Assembly: GCA_023807065.1 (NCBI GenBank)
Contig: JAJJLU010003811.1
Span: 1-29,884, forward strand
Direction of reading: 5' to 3'
DNA length: 29,884 nucleotides
From: Isotricha intestinalis
Taxonomy: Eukaryota > Ciliophora > Litostomatea > Vestibuliferida > Isotrichidae
Positions 29,057 through 29,884 of this stretch are shown one piece after another (position 1 is the first letter of the stretch; each line of letters begins with the position of its first letter). Position numbers and translations under genes: made by a program. Under the pieces are notes generated by a model. It was given only the letters and a program-made list of their open reading frames with translations, was not told the DNA's origin and ran no database searches.

Positions 29057-29884
29057 TTAAAAAAATATAATACAGAAATTATCTATTATATAAAATAAAT
29101 TGAAAAAAAATATTTTTCAATAAATATTTAATTAGATTTTTTGTTAATTAATTCATATTATTATTTTTTTTTTAATTTAAATTATGGTTAATAAATATTA
29201 AAGCAATTTAAATGTTGATAAAATGAATTAAGTTAACATCTAATCTTTCTCAAATGTATTACAATTATTTAAATAATGAATGATTAAATGAATCCTTTAA
29301 TCAAAAAAAGATTATTTTTAATCATTTAAAATTATCAATAAATATATATATAAATTTGTAATAAAAAATAAAAAGAAATAAATTTTTATCATCCAATACA
29401 AATAAAACTATTGAAAATTTTTCAAAACAACATACACTCTATCACTTAAAAACCTTCTGAAATTAGAGTTTTAACAATAATTTCTGAAATCAAAGAAAAT
29501 ATAGAAATATTGAAAATCAAAGACATTTGAAAAAATTCTTTTGATTAAATTTATAATCAGAAAAAAATATAATTAATTATTATCCAAAATCACAACAAAC
29601 AAACTTTATTTAAATACATTTTATATATTAGTCTCTATATATATCATTTAGGTTTTATTAAATTAATTGCAATTGTTTCTATTTCTCAATTTAAAATAAC
29701 TAATGATGAAAGTGATAATATTTTTTAATCTTTATTAATTATTTTTAAATAAAACTAAAGACTAAATTAATTAAAGACAGAATTAAAATTCTCATATATT
29801 TTTTTTATCTTAACAAAAGAAACAGCTCAAAAATAAATTTTTCGTTTTATAAATATTGATTTAATAAGAGAAATGGGGATTGGG
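29057..29884. other. AT-rich region to the window's right edge
   Basis: 828 bp without a supported gene. The first ~100 bp should contain the kinase promoter. From about 29390 a plus-strand frame gives some coding-like text (PSEIRVLTIISEIKENIEIL, FIKLIAIVSISQFKITNDES), but it is broken by eight TAA and one TGA. The last bases, ATGGGGATTGGG, are much richer in G than anything nearby. Confidence 0.4.

Noticed and set aside
290..29884. UAA/UAG read as glutamine in spacer ORFs (near 500, 11950, 24950 and 29500), which would make long continuous frames
   Set aside because: The translated text looks attractive, but at this A+T content about one codon in 12-15 is UAA by chance. The counts seen (for example eight TAA and one TGA in 165 codons at the right edge) are at or near that level. 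UGA also occurs, and all intact genes stop at UAA or UAG.
1..29884. tRNA, rRNA, CRISPR arrays, transposase or reverse transcriptase genes
   Set aside because: Looked for cloverleaf T-loop motifs, spaced direct repeats and mobile-element protein motifs by eye; none found. Short AAT/GAT microsatellites in coding regions are ordinary Asn/Asp runs.

Overview
The window is eukaryotic DNA, well above 80% A+T by eye, from a ciliated protist. Striated-fibre protein, tubulin-type cytosolic carboxypeptidase, SK-type potassium channel, coiled-coil/EF-hand-like protein, DRP-type dynamin and STK32-type kinase together point to a ciliate. Unlike Tetrahymena or Paramecium, the intact genes use the standard code: UAA ends most of them, UAG and UGA end others, and no UAR codon is needed inside a domain. 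A litostome or heterotrich-type lineage is possible, but I cannot place the species from the sequence alone.

Layout: 1-123 is the 3' end of a probable SF-assemblin gene (+). A tandem ubiquitin-like gene (1581-2060, +) faces a degenerate Ras-like GTPase (2161-2736, -). Then come an unknown basic protein (3390-4751, +), a large coiled-coil protein with a tiny 5' intron (5014-7828, +), a nicotinamidase-fold pseudoenzyme with a repeat tail (9013-9849, +) and a sulfotransferase-like protein (10484-11425, +). The region 11426-13973 holds a clearly decayed zinc-finger/WD40 gene (-). Next are an STI1-domain protein (13974-14939, +) and an SK-like channel (15382-17520, +). A run of four minus-strand genes follows: tandem CCCH zinc finger, two unknowns, and the carboxypeptidase (17756-23929). 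The window ends with a dynamin-related protein (25256-27121, +) and an STK32/YANK-like kinase (27221-29056, -) with a 33-nt intron.

There are no operons; genes lie on both strands, 70 to 2500 bp apart. Several products fit a ciliary or cortical theme: striated rootlet, tubulin deglutamylation, Ca2+-gated K+ current, coiled-coil scaffold. Nothing shows they are co-regulated.

The most notable signals are: three families with altered core motifs (nicotinamidase fold without catalytic Asp/Lys, Ras fold without the G3 motif, K+ channel with Ala in the selectivity filter); two introns of only 28 and 33 nt close to the start codons; abrupt within-gene switches between A-ending and T-ending synonymous codons; and relics of decayed genes in the long spacers. 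No tRNA, rRNA, CRISPR array or complete mobile element was seen.
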